From assembly GCA_038363925.1 (NCBI GenBank), contig JAQQWL010000011.1:6820001-6884000 (forward strand): DNA of 64,000 nt. The letters run 5' to 3'. Numbering within the stretch: position 1 is the stretch's first letter; each line of letters begins with the position of its first letter. The notes under the pieces were generated by a model. The model did no database searches, was not told where the DNA came from, and was given only the letters and a program-made list of their open reading frames with translations. Shown one piece after another: positions 22,975 to 34,600 of this stretch. Source of the stretch: Apiospora phragmitis (lineage: Eukaryota > Ascomycota > Sordariomycetes > Amphisphaeriales > Apiosporaceae). A program made the position numbers and the translations under genes.

Positions 22975-23813
22975 TCACAGTGATCCTCCTCCGAGTAACC
23001 CAAGCACGACCCAGCTCCCAATCAGCGTCCACCACATCGCCCCATACGACCAACCACGGCTTTGTATCCGCAGGCTCTCGCCACCACTGGTCGTCGACGT
23101 CGCAGTCGGGCCCGGCTGACGCTCAAACTCGGGGCAAGCAAACTGCACGCTGCCGATGCTCTGGCCCTTGAACTGAGTGCAAGTCCCCGTGATGTTCACC
23201 CCAGTGAAACCCTCTGTTGCAGCAGAAGCATCGGCTCGCACGGCAGCACGAGGGCCCTGCGTGAAGGTGGAAGGAGTGGGCTGCCAAGACGGGCTGGTGT
23301 GCTCACCACCACCTTCGCCACCTTCGCCGCTGCTACTGCTGCTACTGCTGATTCCACCACTCCCCTCCCCTCCCCCGCTTCCACTGCCGCCGGTACCACC
23401 ACCGGTACTACTCGAGCTATTGCCACCTCCAGATACGCCTCCACTGCCGCTATAAGTGCTGCCGTCGCCACTCCCACTCCCACTCCCGCTTCCGCTTCCG
23501 CTGCCGCTACCGCTGCCACTACCCGATGTCTCTGTAGGAAAGGCGCAGCCTTGGTTGGACGATATGAAAAGTGTCGGCAATCCACTGTTCGGGCATCCAG
23601 GCAACGCGCCCACCAAGATGGAGCCCGTCCCTACCGGCACATCGAGACATGTCCCTGGTGTTTGTTAGCGACTATACCCCCACAAACTAGCCAAGGAGTG
23701 AGTAGTGAGAGTGGCACGGGGAAAGCATTACCTAGTGGAAGATATGTTGGCTGGTTGGCCGACGGGCGGCCACATTCTGTGTCGCGGAAGAGGATAAAAG
23801 ACATTATTATCAC
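22975..23813 (-). CDS. Ser/Gly-repeat surface protein, probably GPI- or membrane-anchored
   Basis: Two exons, 23813-23732 and 23654-22975 (762 nt, 253 aa), with a 77-bp intron (GTAATG...ACCAG). Splicing gives YLPLGTCLDVPVGTGSILVG, continuous with an N-terminal Cys-containing region (ECGRPSANQP, ALPGCPNSGLP). A long Ser/Gly tract follows: about ten SG units, then SSS/GGG and GEGG blocks. It is followed by a short Cys pair (TGTCTQFKG, QFACPEFE) and a hydrophobic C-terminal segment (MWWTLIGSWVVLGLLGG). This plan fits a cell-wall or GPI-type protein. The 5' end is uncertain: an intron ending at cgacacag could replace the first residues, and no clear signal peptide is seen. Confidence 0.6.
23460..23525. 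repeat. Ser/Gly-coding hexamer repeat
   Basis: Imperfect repeats of ccactc / ccgctt hexamers, about ten units, encoding the (Ser-Gly)n tract of the surface protein on the minus strand. Such tracts often vary in length between strains. Confidence 0.85.
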
Positions 23814-24976
23814 GTTTGGTTATATTAGTTGACTAGAAACTCCTTCGACTCACCCATGTGGTTTTAATGCCCTAGGTTTGCAGTTGTTTATTAACCATTC
23901 TGTTTCTGGGGTGATGAGCAGTCCGACCGTTTAGATAGACTTGGTGACAGTGCGGTCTCGTCGTTAGGTGGTTTGAGTTTAAAAGTCGCATAAGCGTTGA
24001 GATTGCCTGTGCGAAGAATTATGAATGTCTCGTATTCTTAAGATCGTTGAGTCTACTCTGTTATGTAATACATTGTAACCATATTTCTAAAAATAGAATC
24101 TGTATTTTACCTTGCTATATCACCTTAACCAGAGCACTCTAAAACCTGGCAAGAAGAGAAAAAGAAGCATCAATTGCACAGCCTATGGCTTATATACTAG
24201 TTCGTTTACAACGCTTAAGTAATTATCTCGTATTCTGTTGACACTTCGCACTATGTAAGACTCGAGTCGTGGTGAGACACTGTCTCACGTCTCACGGTCA
24301 TATGCAACCCCTTGCCCCGGGAGGGAATGTATCGTTGACCAATGATACATAACTTTGAAATTTGGTAATACTCAATTTGAATGACAGCTTGTCTCACCTT
24401 ATTCAAATCCAGTCCGCTACTTATCAGGGGCTGTCAAGAGCAACAAACGCGAAGGATAGACACCTCTAAGCTGGAAAGCAGACTTGCAGTGGTCATCATA
24501 CGCCATTCTGTGAGTTTTTTCTTCCTTATCTCTGTATGCCTTTGCTGTAATATAGGGAAAATAAGAATGCGATGCTCCTGTTAACTGAGTATATATCAGC
24601 AGTGGGCAATAAAAGTATGGTATACCACCATGATATTATCCAGATTCCGGTCACTCAAGGTTGCTGTTTACTACCCCTTTGTGACCCGCCACCGCTAGAG
24701 CAATCGTCCAACTTGACAAACGATTAGCCTGATCTAGCTTTCTCTTCCCTGCCCGTGATACACACATGGCTCAACTCAGGTGTACGCCGAGTTAACACAT
24801 GCTAGAACCGCGCAAGCGAAGCTGTAAATAGTATGACTCGGGATAGTTCTGTAAACTCCTGTCACACTAGCCTGGATGAGAGTTCTATATATTTACCTGC
24901 GAACTGCCTTGAAATCCACCAAAAGACTTGATCCATCAAGCAAAGGTGCACAGCAGCAGCCACTTCATCTTCGAAT
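23814..24976. other. AT-rich intergenic
   Basis: Over 1.1 kb with no coding signal. Frames are short and the sequence is AT-rich. It contains the upstream region of the small secreted protein. Confidence 0.5.
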
Positions 24977-25373
24977 ATGAAGATTGCCGACTTCTTTTTC
25001 CACGTGGCAGCCGCCTCCATCGTATATGCAAAAGGCTACTCATCCTGCAGCATAGTTGGTGATGCTGCCTCTATGGAATACCATCTGGAAGGCGGTTACG
25101 TCCCCGACATTGCCGGAACATGCAACAGCCTGTGGGGCAGCCTGAGTTACGGTACGAGATTGAGCACAGGAGTCTCTTCTCAGCTACCCCCTCGGACATA
25201 TGTCAAGACTGACAGAGCACACACACATAGGGATTTGTCCACCCTCGGAGACCTACTGTGGCGGCGATCAGTCTACAGGTATCCTCACCTGGAATTTCCG
25301 CACAGGACATGAATGTCAGGGGGGACTACGTGGCGTATACTTGGAATGGTGTCATGTGGGGCAACTTGGATAA
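24977..25373 (+). CDS. Small secreted cysteine-rich protein (effector candidate)
   Basis: Not recognised as a known family. Exons 24977-25151 and 25231-25373 (318 nt, 105 aa) are separated by a 79-bp intron (GTACGA...ACATAG, phase 1). The N-terminal 19 or so residues form a signal peptide (MKIADFFFHVAAASIVYAKG). The mature protein has six cysteines, in SSC, GTC, ICPP, TYC, HEC and EWC, an even number that suits three disulfides. Unspliced, the frame runs into unrelated residues and stops at 25312; the spliced version gains GGDQSTGILTWNFRTGHEC, which carries four of the six cysteines. Isolated in AT-rich, gene-poor sequence, a common setting for fungal effectors. The secreted nature is well supported; an effector role is inference. 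Confidence 0.6.
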
Positions 25374-25829
25374 CGTCCAATGTTTTTGGAAATAGTTGAT
25401 GTCATAGTGGAAGACTTTCATGGATATTCGATTTGGCAGTGGCTATAGCGAATCCAAGAATGACATCATGACTACATATGTCGAACATCTGAACAATACA
25501 CTAAGGTAGCCAGCGTGAAAGCACAGCCCTCAGACCCCTGCCGCCACCGTTATGAATTTACGACAGGAAGATCTCGTCGAACTTGATGTATAGTGTCATC
25601 ATCGCGTAGTATGAAGGTGTACGCCTGGTGCGGTTCATGAGCAAGCAGTTCGGGAGAACTCTCATTAATTATCGCTGTTATCCGCGTACATAGTAGTAAA
25701 CCCCTACAGCCAAGCCGGAAGCGAAGCACTTGTTCGACCTAGGTACGAGACAAGGGGGTTGTTATTTAAGTGTTTTTCATTACATGTCGTTTTGTTAATG
25801 ATGCTATTGACACAAATCTTCAATCCCGT
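25374..25829. other. Intergenic
   Basis: Between convergent genes. No feature seen. Confidence 0.5.
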
Positions 25830-27052
25830 TTATTTCAATTTCTCGGAATTTTCGGGATTCTTGGCGTCCGCAATGTGTACCTTCCCATCTGGGCCAACAC
25901 TCGCGACATTGACCTTGACCGTGGGCTCAACGACCTTTTTAGGCGTTACAATATCCAGCTTGGGCTTGGTCGTGAGATCGACGGCAGCAGGAATTGAACC
26001 CGCCGGGGAATCGGCAATCTCATTCACGTCGTCCCTGGTGAGCACGTCGCTAATTCTTGCGCCTCGGCTCGACATGAGGATCGTCATGGGGCCCTTGAAC
26101 TGCAAGAACAGCCGATCGCCCCAGATCGTTCGTCGAGCCGTCGTGCGCAGACTGAAGAATATCCGCGACATCAGCTTGTACCAATCCGTCTGCCGCATGG
26201 TCCGGAAGAACTTGGCATCACCCAACCAGTTGGTTACAGAAGGTATCTGGAACGTGATGCCGGTGCTCTTGAATCGGAATGGCAGAGGTTTGTTGCGGGT
26301 GATCGTATAAGCCACCACGTTGGAAGGATGTGCGACAAACTCCTCGCCCTCCCCCAAGGTGAGCTGGTAGGTGTGACCCGGCGCTGACAGCGCTGCCAGA
26401 CCTCGACCCGTCAGCTCCGACGAGCCCCAGTTTGCCAGCGGGAGGCTGTGTTGGATGCGCGGCGTGACTTGCAGGGTGTGACCAGTCCATGCCAGCAGCG
26501 CGGACCGCTGCGCAACCATCCAGTCTGTCGTTCCGTCGAGATGTAAGACGGTGAAAGTTGTGGTCGGCGACTTAGTCGAGATGAGGGCCGTTATGGGCGA
26601 CGTAGAGGTAATACATTGGTAAAGGAATGGCACGCCTGTCGCGGCGCGGCTTAGAGGTGAGAGAAGAGACAGTGTTGATTGAGCCTGTTACGGTCAAACG
26701 TCAGTCCCAAGGAGCGATATATACCATGGATGTACTTTTGCGATGTTTGTCCTACGTTTTGTGCCTTGCCCGAGACGGCCACCAGAGTCCCCCGTCTTGT
26801 GTAGAGCCGTTGCGAGGCAGCTAGGGAGACAGACAGAAGGGAATAGGGCGAGCCGAGGACCTCGAAGCGGGCATCTGCGACGTCTCTCGAGGTGTCGAGC
26901 GAGGTGCCGAAGGCATCCCCGCCAAGCCGGGGCGAATCGGTCGTGGGCGATGAGCTGATCTGGATTGCCCTACATTGCCGGCAGATGTGGCTGCTCTGAC
27001 CGGCCAATTGGCTTGCCCGACCTCTTCTGATCAAAGCAGAGGCAGTGCGCAT
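25830..27052 (-). CDS. AIM24: AIM24-like mitochondrial protein
   Basis: Two exons, 27052-26756 and 26684-25830 (1,152 nt, 383 aa), with a 71-bp phase-0 intron (GTAGGA...TAACAG). The N terminus ([14 protein letters not shown]) is basic, without acidic residues, as expected for a mitochondrial presequence. The AIM24 domain begins [20 protein letters not shown] and continues [14 protein letters not shown], crosses the intron, then shows [15 protein letters not shown] and [21 protein letters not shown]. Yeast Aim24 is an inner-membrane protein linked to MICOS and respiratory integrity. The C-terminal tail ([16 protein letters not shown]) extends beyond the core. The frame is intact. Confidence 0.88.
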
Positions 27053-27464
27053 GGCGGTAAGTCGGCAGTGTCAAGGGCACGAGTGGCCGCGGTGTTGAAT
27101 CGAAGTCGGATTGCTCGCTTGGTACGATCCAGACTAGAATTGGAGCTTGGTTCCCATTCCGTCTAATAATTATTTTGATGAGGTCAGTCTATGTGGGCCC
27201 AAGCTCCCGGTTACAACTTCGGTCGCCGCTAAATTCGCATCATGGCCGGGCTAAACCTCGGGAACATCCGGCATGTCCATCGCCATCAATTCAGCGTCGA
27301 CCGATCAAGGGCTGAGTTCAACAAATACAACCACAGACGAATTCGTATAACCTCTCGATAAAGAAACCGCCACTTGCCATATCAAGATACTTTCTGTAAT
27401 TGATCGACTGGCCAGTGCATGCATCTAATTAGATGCTATACCCCGCAGAATCAACCGAATTAAC
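27053..27464. other. Intergenic
   Basis: Upstream region of AIM24 and downstream flank of the coiled-coil gene. Nothing else seen. Confidence 0.5.
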
Positions 27465-28577
27465 CTATGCTGTCAAGTATGGCGGAGGAGCCTCAACTAT
27501 GGGTGACGATCCCCTGCTGATGTCTTCCAACCTGGCAATCGATAACGCTTCGTTCCCAGCAACCTCGAGGTATATCACTGCCCTAGCCATACGCAAACTC
27601 TCTTTGGAGACCCTCAATGCCTCATCAGACACCTCCACGGCCAACTCGGCCTCCTCTTGTTGCACCCTGGCCATATCCAGACCTCGCTTAAGCACCGCAT
27701 GACACATCTCAAGCTCTTTCCTGGACACTCGAATCCTGTCGCGCCAGATAGTCTTGCAGTAGGGCCCACCCCATTGACTCCCTTTTTGGGACCTAGAGGC
27801 TATTCGTAAACCATCGATGGCCCCCGACGACTCTTGGTCGCACTTCGCTTGCCCCAGGAGATGTTGTGCTGAGTCCACCTGGCTTTGAGCCTTTTGCAAG
27901 AACCTGGTCTCTGCTCCATCACCGCTCATTTGCCCTTGTATGAGTGCCTTTTTTGCTTCATCAAAGGCGGCTGCGATTCGGCTCAGTGCTCCTGCCAGCG
28001 CCTCTACGGTGTGGTTCGACTCATCGCATCGCTCTTGCGCCAGACGGTGGGTTGCTTGCGCTGAACCCACCTTCTGCCGCAGCGCGCTCTCCTGTTGGTA
28101 CTTGGAAGCGGAACGTGAGAAAACACTCTCCCAGAGCCAGCCGAGTTCTGCCTGGGCTTGGTTATGCTGCGAAGCGACATGCTCGAGGTCTTCGAGTAGA
28201 GCCACGGCGTCCTCGCACTGCCTCCCGAGCATGCACTTCTTTTCCTTGGCCTTGTGTCCTTGCTGAAGTACTTCGTAGTATTCTTCTGTTACCGAGGCAG
28301 CCTTGGCTTGGTATCTGTTGTGTTGCCATGCGGCCCGGTAGACGAGGCGTCGGACAATGCTGTCTCGGTATCGCTGGTGACCCATCAAAGCTGTGCCCCT
28401 ATCTTGGTCGAGTGACTTGATCTGGGCAGTCAGCTTGTCCAAGGCCTCACTCAACTTGACGACTCGGCGTTTCTGCTGTTCCAGAGCTGACGGCGCATAG
28501 TCTGTTTGGGCAATTTGTATTAAGAGCTCGCTGGTGCGGGCGGCGGTGTCCCGAATTGCCTGCTGTATCGATGTCAT
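27465..28577 (-). CDS. Coiled-coil protein of unknown function
   Basis: Intact single-exon gene of 370 aa. Almost wholly helical and charged, with long heptad-like stretches (LEQQKRRVVKLSEALDKLTA, residues about 32-60; EAELAVEVSDEALRVSKESL near the C terminus) and no transmembrane segment or signal peptide. It ends in a PPPY motif (EAPPPYLTA), which could bind a WW domain such as that of an Rsp5-type ubiquitin ligase. No catalytic motif. The function is unknown; a scaffold or adaptor is a guess from shape alone. Confidence 0.75.
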   Translation of the reverse strand: MTSIQQAIRDTAARTSELLIQIAQTDYAPSALEQQKRRVVKLSEALDKLTAQIKSLDQDRGTALMGHQRYRDSIVRRLVYRAAWQHNRYQAKAASVTEEYYEVLQQGHKAKEKKCMLGRQCEDAVALLEDLEHVASQHNQAQAELGWLWESVFSRSASKYQQESALRQKVGSAQATHRLAQERCDESNHTVEALAGALSRIAAAFDEAKKALIQGQMSGDGAETRFLQKAQSQVDSAQHLLGQAKCDQESSGAIDGLRIASRSQKGSQWGGPYCKTIWRDRIRVSRKELEMCHAVLKRGLDMARVQQEEAELAVEVSDEALRVSKESLRMARAVIYLEVAGNEALSIARLEDISRGSSPIVEAPPPYLTA

Positions 28578-29938
28578 CTTGATCTGGGCCTGGGTATATT
28601 ATACTGTCGCTGCCGCTATAGTCACCATCAATAACGACCCGCCTTGTGGCAGAGGCCAATTGCCACATTCTATAATATATGTAAATATACTAGCTATACT
28701 GTTGCTCAATGCCTCGATACTCCGAGTCATCGGTGCCGAGTCACTTAGGCAGCAGACGGCCACGCAAAGCTCATTGGCTCGTCGTTGCAAGCCACGCCGC
28801 CAAGATCTGTGAGCTTCGCCGGGTGACTCGACTACATACACCAAACCAATTGCAGCACAAGATGTTACACACGACCAAATCGGTCAGATCATGGACAATG
28901 CGTCTGGTAAGTGCAACAGTGTATTCGTGCGTTTTCCCTAGCCTTGCATCACGACGAGGCGTGTTGCAGGGCGTTCATTTATACCTCGCCCGCTCGATCT
29001 GGCACAAGAACTCGTGTTTTCCATCTTGAAGGCAGCCGGATTATAGCTCCCGAACAGTTCCGATAATAGGCGATGCTAGGTACGTGTTTCGAGCCAAACC
29101 CTTCGAAGGCGTTGCTCTAGTTAAATAGCCAATAAGTATCATAGTAAGTTGAGACTCTATTTGCGGTATCTTCTTCCAACACCCGGTTGAGTAATCGTGA
29201 TCATGACTTTCCAAAGTCAGCAGTCTCGCAAGGGCCGATCCGGTCCCGGCAATGGACTTATGCCGACCATTCTCGGGACGCATCAGGCAAGAGTGCCACA
29301 TGGCTGTCCACGAAGCACCTGATGTAAGCATGAGCTTGATCTTGAGCTTGATCTTAACTGATGATATTCAGAATGACCGTTTTGCATGCCCTCCAGTGTT
29401 GATCAGCCGCTGGGGTCTGGGAACCCCGACGACCCAGCGCTGTGGTACGATACGATGCTGTATTGGAACACTGCTAAAGAGACCCCCATGTGGTTTTGAA
29501 TCTCCGACGAGCATTAGCGCCGCCCGCTTCAGGGGGGGAAAGCAGCCAAAAAGCACCCAATCTCGCTCTGCGTGAGGCAGAAAAGGTGCGCTAGCATCAA
29601 AGACAGCGCCAGCGCTGCGGCACGGGTATCCTCCAATCCTGAGCTAATATCGGTAGCAGGCAGAAATGAAACGAGCCAAGGGCTACTTTTCTGACCTAAG
29701 TCGTTATTTTATCATCTTCCGGATCCCGCACGAGTCTCTACTCGCTGTACTTAACTAGCAGGATACGCCCGTTCATCATTTTGAAAATATCTTCATCCCA
29801 GTCTCTCGTTTGGAAAAAAAAAAAAAGCCATCACTTACACTCGTTTAATAAAGTACTTACTTATATTCCGTTCTTTGAGATACGCCATTCCATCTATCAT
29901 TATTCCCCAAGGACTAATAGAAAACCATCGGCACCATC
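28578..29938. other. Intergenic between divergent genes
   Basis: About 1.4 kb without a supported gene. It includes a run of A near 29814-29825 in the 5' flank of the GPI-protein gene. Confidence 0.5.
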
Positions 29939-30927
29939 ATGTCCTCCATCACCGCCCTCGTGCTCTTCTCGGCTGCCGGTCTCGCGGCGGCCCAGACCAC
30001 CGGCATGAACTTGTTCCTCCCCGGCGTAGAGGGCGACAACTTCCAGGCGTCCGTCATCTCCGCCATGACCAAGCCCCCCATGATCGAGTACTTCGTCAAG
30101 TGCGCCCCGAACGCTGACGACTGCGGACTGGGGCCCGGCGCGAGCGTCACCATGGCCCCCGGCTCGTACGCCTTTGGGCTGAATGAAGGGTCTGCGTTGT
30201 AAGGAGCCGCCTCTTTCTTTCCTTTCTTTTCTTTGAATCTTTTTGCTCCACGTCTCCTGGTCTCGTTGCTCCGTGTAGGTGGGCAGGCTTTGTTGCATCT
30301 TCCCACACGTTGAGTCATGTCTACAATACTGGTACGCACATGTATGCGGTTCCATGCTACCCCTTCACTTGCCTACAGGATATTGTATGTATCCCGTTTG
30401 GTATCAAGTTAAGGGCTTAGCAAAGTGGTGTCGTCACCGCCCAAACACCTGAGCCCACTCACCTCCCAGCCTAGCTAGCTCTTAGCCCCTTCCTTGCCTT
30501 AGGACCCAAACCACACGCTAACACCCCCCGACCCAGCACCATGAGCGTGAACTGCGAAGTCGAGCAGGACACCGCCGTCTGCACCCACATGGCGGCCGGG
30601 CCCGAGGCCAACGAGCCCGGCACGGCGACGGAGACCATGACCGACTTCAACACGGACGAGTTCTTCCAGGCCGTCACCATCACGGCCGGCCTGGAGAAGC
30701 TCGCCGCCGCCACCGGTGGCAGCGCCGCCTCGCAGCCCACCCAGACGGTGGCGTCTTCTTCCTCGCCCTCCCCCTCCTCTGGAGCTGCTTCGGCGGCGGC
30801 GTCGCCCAGCAGCGGTGGTGCTGCGCCGACGAGTTCCAGCACGGGCGGGGCTGCTTTGCCGCAGATCACACAGCACGCCGTGTTGGCCGGAGTTGCTGCG
30901 CTGATGGGAGGCGCCATGGCCCTCTAA
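29939..30927 (+). CDS. GPI-anchored cell-surface protein
   Basis: Exons 29939-30198 and 30537-30927 join to 651 nt (216 aa). The 338-bp intron is long for this genome (GTAAGG donor, GCTAAC branch, CCCAG acceptor). Features: signal peptide (MSSITALVLFSAAGLAAAQ); a Cys-containing domain before the intron (VKCAPNADDCGLGPGASVTM) and after it (MSVNCEVEQDTAVCTHMAAG); a Ser/Ala/Pro-rich stalk from about residue 150; and a hydrophobic C terminus (HAVLAGVAALMGGAMAL) fit for GPI attachment. Four Cys lie in the folded part. Similar small GPI proteins are common in ascomycetes and mostly lack a known role. Codon use in the exons is strongly GC-biased. Confidence 0.8.
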
Positions 30928-31638
30928 GGGTCACCAGGACTACTCGAGTGCCAGGCAGTAGCAATACATCCCTGAGACACTTTAATATTCACGGATAATG
31001 TATGCAGCGACACCAGGCGATTACAATTCGACAATCACTATAATCTAATGTCCGTTTATGTGACTTTATTTCGGTGTCGGGTTGGATAAGGGATAATCAG
31101 GGACGAGATAGACGGTAATATAATAATTGGCAACATCAAGCTGGCTATTCTTGCATAATGGAAACTCTCGATATGGATAAAAATATTTGGGATCTTTTCA
31201 TTTCTCATACATTTTACGTACAGTCCACTCTAGGTTCGTATAATACAGGGGTCAATGTGAACTGCTTACTTTTAAATCAGGGGCTTGTCAGAAAATAACA
31301 CCAAACCGACGAGAACCATCGCAGGTACATCCCATCTAGCACAATGAACATGCTTTTCCCAAGAACTCCGCATACATCAACAGTCGAATAAGCTCAAAAT
31401 GCTTTCGCAGAAGCCACCTACGCCATGTCAAAAGATGGAACTCGAGGTGCTGCACCCAAAACCAATGTAGAAAGCCACCAAGCACCCGGTCCTTCTATCG
31501 CGTTTTCGCCGACTCCAAACTGGAAGCAAGATGTGGGTGCAAACGACTTGCATGAGATGACCAGAAAACAAAAGGTATGGGGCGTCAAGTCGAGAAAGAA
31601 AGACGTCTCTGCTTGAATAAATAGAAGGAAAAGAAAAA
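30928..31638. other. Intergenic between convergent genes
   Basis: AT-rich 3' flanking sequence. Nothing else seen. Confidence 0.5.
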
Positions 31639-34600
31639 CTAAACTCCAATGTTAGAGATTGTGTCCTGGAGGGTCTTCAGGCGGACAGGTTTCGTCATGA
31701 ACACGTCGATGCCGCTCGCATAGGCCTCGCGCTGTACGTCTTCACTTGCTAAGCCTGTCAACGCAATGACGGTGGCGGGACGTTGGTCTTTATTGTGCTC
31801 GAATTCTCTGATGCGACGAGTCGATTCCAGGCCGTCCATGATGGGCATTGATATATCTATTCAAACAGGTGGGTTAGAGAATGGCCATTGGTGCGAGGAA
31901 CACCGAGGGTGGCGAGAAAAGCGGCCAACCAAAGGTGGGAATTGTGGAAAAGGGGTAGGGGAACCGGTTTGAGATGGAGAAGTGCTTACCCATCAATACG
32001 CAACGGTAATGGCCAGGGTTGGCCATGTACATTTCCAGCGCTTCCAATCCATTGTTGGCCGTTGCGTAAGGCTTTTTAAGCTTCTTCAGGAAAGAGACCA
32101 GGATCTAGACTCTAGGGTTAGCGATGGTGGGATTTTGGTTTCGAACACCATGGTGAACTGACCTGCAAGTTTATCTTGTTGTCGTCAACGAGCAGGTACT
32201 TTCCGCTGGTCGCGTCGGCTTGAGGATTATTCTGGTCATTCGTCGGGGACACACTTCTGGACGTGCGGCAGATCTCGAGCTCAGTGAGGACCTCGAGCTG
32301 CTGCGGTCCCCTGCAGAAGCGGCGTTCTTCGGAGAAAGACGCGGTCCGCGAGACCTGAGCTGAAGGGCTAGAATGAAGCAGGCTACCGCAACGACTTCCC
32401 AGCTCAGCCCAAGAGGCAGAATCTGGTGGAGTAATGGGCAAGTCGGGTTTTGGAGGCAAAGTGGCATTCCATCTGCTCAGAGCAAGGACAAGCGCTTGAG
32501 CGACCTTGCGAGGGCCCGCCCTGTTGTAGGTTAGCCACCAACTCGCGGAAATTTTAATGGGAGATGAGGACTTACGGCTGTGATATGAACTCGAGGACGT
32601 TCTTCTCCTTCCCCATTCTTTGGATCATCGCATGTTGGTGGGCAGCTAGTGAGTCACGGCAAACGATAACCACAGGAGGGAGAGTGACACTTGCACCCTC
32701 GATTGCAAGCTCGCCCAGGGACTGATCTGTGCACATGATGATATCAGGTCGAATATCTCGCGAATCGGGCTCTAATACATCCAGATGCAACCAATGGAGG
32801 CATAGCGCATGCATCAAGTACATCTCAGAAGGCGGCGTCCTTCCTGGTAGCCCAACGGTTTCTACAGTGTCTTTGAAGCCACGGAGACTGACTCGAAGAC
32901 CCCTGATTTTCTCAACGCGTTCCTTGAATACCGAGTCCCTCTCTACTGTCCCATATGGTGATAGTAGAGGTAGCGTGACAGAGACAGCAGTGCCTCGGGA
33001 CACCTGACTCTCGACATGGATAGAGCCACCCAAGACTTTGGTGATTTGCTGCACCAATTTGAGACCTAAACCAGTGCCGGGATTCAAGGCATCTTCCTGC
33101 GAGAACGCACTGAACAGATGATGATGGAGGAAGTCATCGCTTATTCCCTTCCCCGAGTCAGCAACAACCAGCAGTACGTTATTGGGATCTTGCTTCCTCA
33201 AAGAAACATAAATATATCCGCTCGTCGTGTATTTCAGAGAGTTTCCGAGCAGATTCATGATAATCCGCCGAAGCGCTCCTGCTTCAGTGCGGCACGAGAT
33301 CTCATTTATCGGGTCGATGTCAAGATACACAGAGGGTGTGTCGCTACCAAAGTCCATTGGATTCGCCAGTTTGGAAGGCTGCCCGAATGCTTCAATATTG
33401 CTAGTCCCAGTCGGGATGGACATCTTCTGAAAGTTGTGACCAGACATGATACTTTCGATGGTTTGCTCAGTGAGAAGACTGAGATCGATGTCTGTAGACA
33501 AGTTGGTCATCTTGGAGCTGAAAGACAAACTCTTCTTGCGGCTCATTGACTCGAATGATTCTTGGATCTCATTCTTCACGCTCGGTAGTTGAGCGCCCTT
33601 CTTATACTGCTCCTTGGAATCCTTCATGAACTTGTTGATTTTACTGTAGTCCAGCAAATGGTCCATAACATCAAGCAAGGTGCGTCCACAACATTCCATG
33701 GAGTGTAAGACTTCACCTTGGAAAGCGTCCAAGTCGGTACCGTCCAGCAGCTCGACCGCCGCGACAATGCCATGGAGCGGAGACCTCAGTTCGTGGCTCA
33801 GGGAATTGAGAACGTCAGACTTGGCTTTCTCAGCCATCATCGTGTCGACACGTGCAAGGCCTGACATGATCGTCATCCCACAAGCACGTAGATAACTGAG
33901 CTCAGCGTCCACCGTAAATACTCGAGCAGGATCTTTCGTCCAGACAAAACAGCCAGAAGACCATCTTTCCCTGCCAGAGTCCCAAAGTGGAATAAATGCA
34001 ACGCTCCTAGCTCCTGTAAATATGGTGGAGAGGGTTTTGCCTTCGTATTGCTGCAAATGAGCGCCGTGCGACGGCCGTTCGAAGGGAGAGGGGAAGGTTA
34101 CTGAGTCACGCCTTGCGTACCAGGTCCATTCCCCCTCGGACGAATCGCCAGCATGCACAGAACCGTCTTCCTCAAGATTGAATATCTTGCCGCTAGCATA
34201 TCTCTTCAAGAGCGTCTTAAGGAATCGTTCTGGGATATCGATACGATGAATACCGTCAGACACCTTGTCGCCAGTGCGGTCATATGCAGTCGACGAGCCC
34301 AAAACCTTACAGGACTGGCCTTCGTAGTTCTCTAGTATCTTCCAAAAGCCTTCTTCACCTGGGGTGGTGACGGTCGAGTCGATAGAAGAATTCGCAGAAT
34401 GCTTCTTTCCACCGGGTACAAGGCCAGCAAATGATCCGATAACTGCATCAAGGAAGACCACCCCTTCTACTTCCAGGGCATCTCGTATTGTTGATGCAGC
34501 CTCGGCAAAGACATCTTTGACTTCTAAAGTGTGCCCATCATCAGCTGGTGCTTTGGCCATCGGACTCGATACAAGAACATTCGACTTCGTCTTCGTGATA

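Noticed and set aside
11679..24976. A secondary-metabolite cluster around the NRPS-like gene
   Set aside because: Neighbours (GNAT, class III aminotransferase, surface protein) are spread over 10 kb with long gaps. There is no transcription factor, transporter or oxidase nearby, and the enzyme fits primary choline metabolism.
29900..30355. Minus-strand frame of 151 codons over the GPI-protein first exon
   Set aside because: Mirror frame of a GC-rich coding exon; the plus-strand protein has a signal peptide and splice sites.
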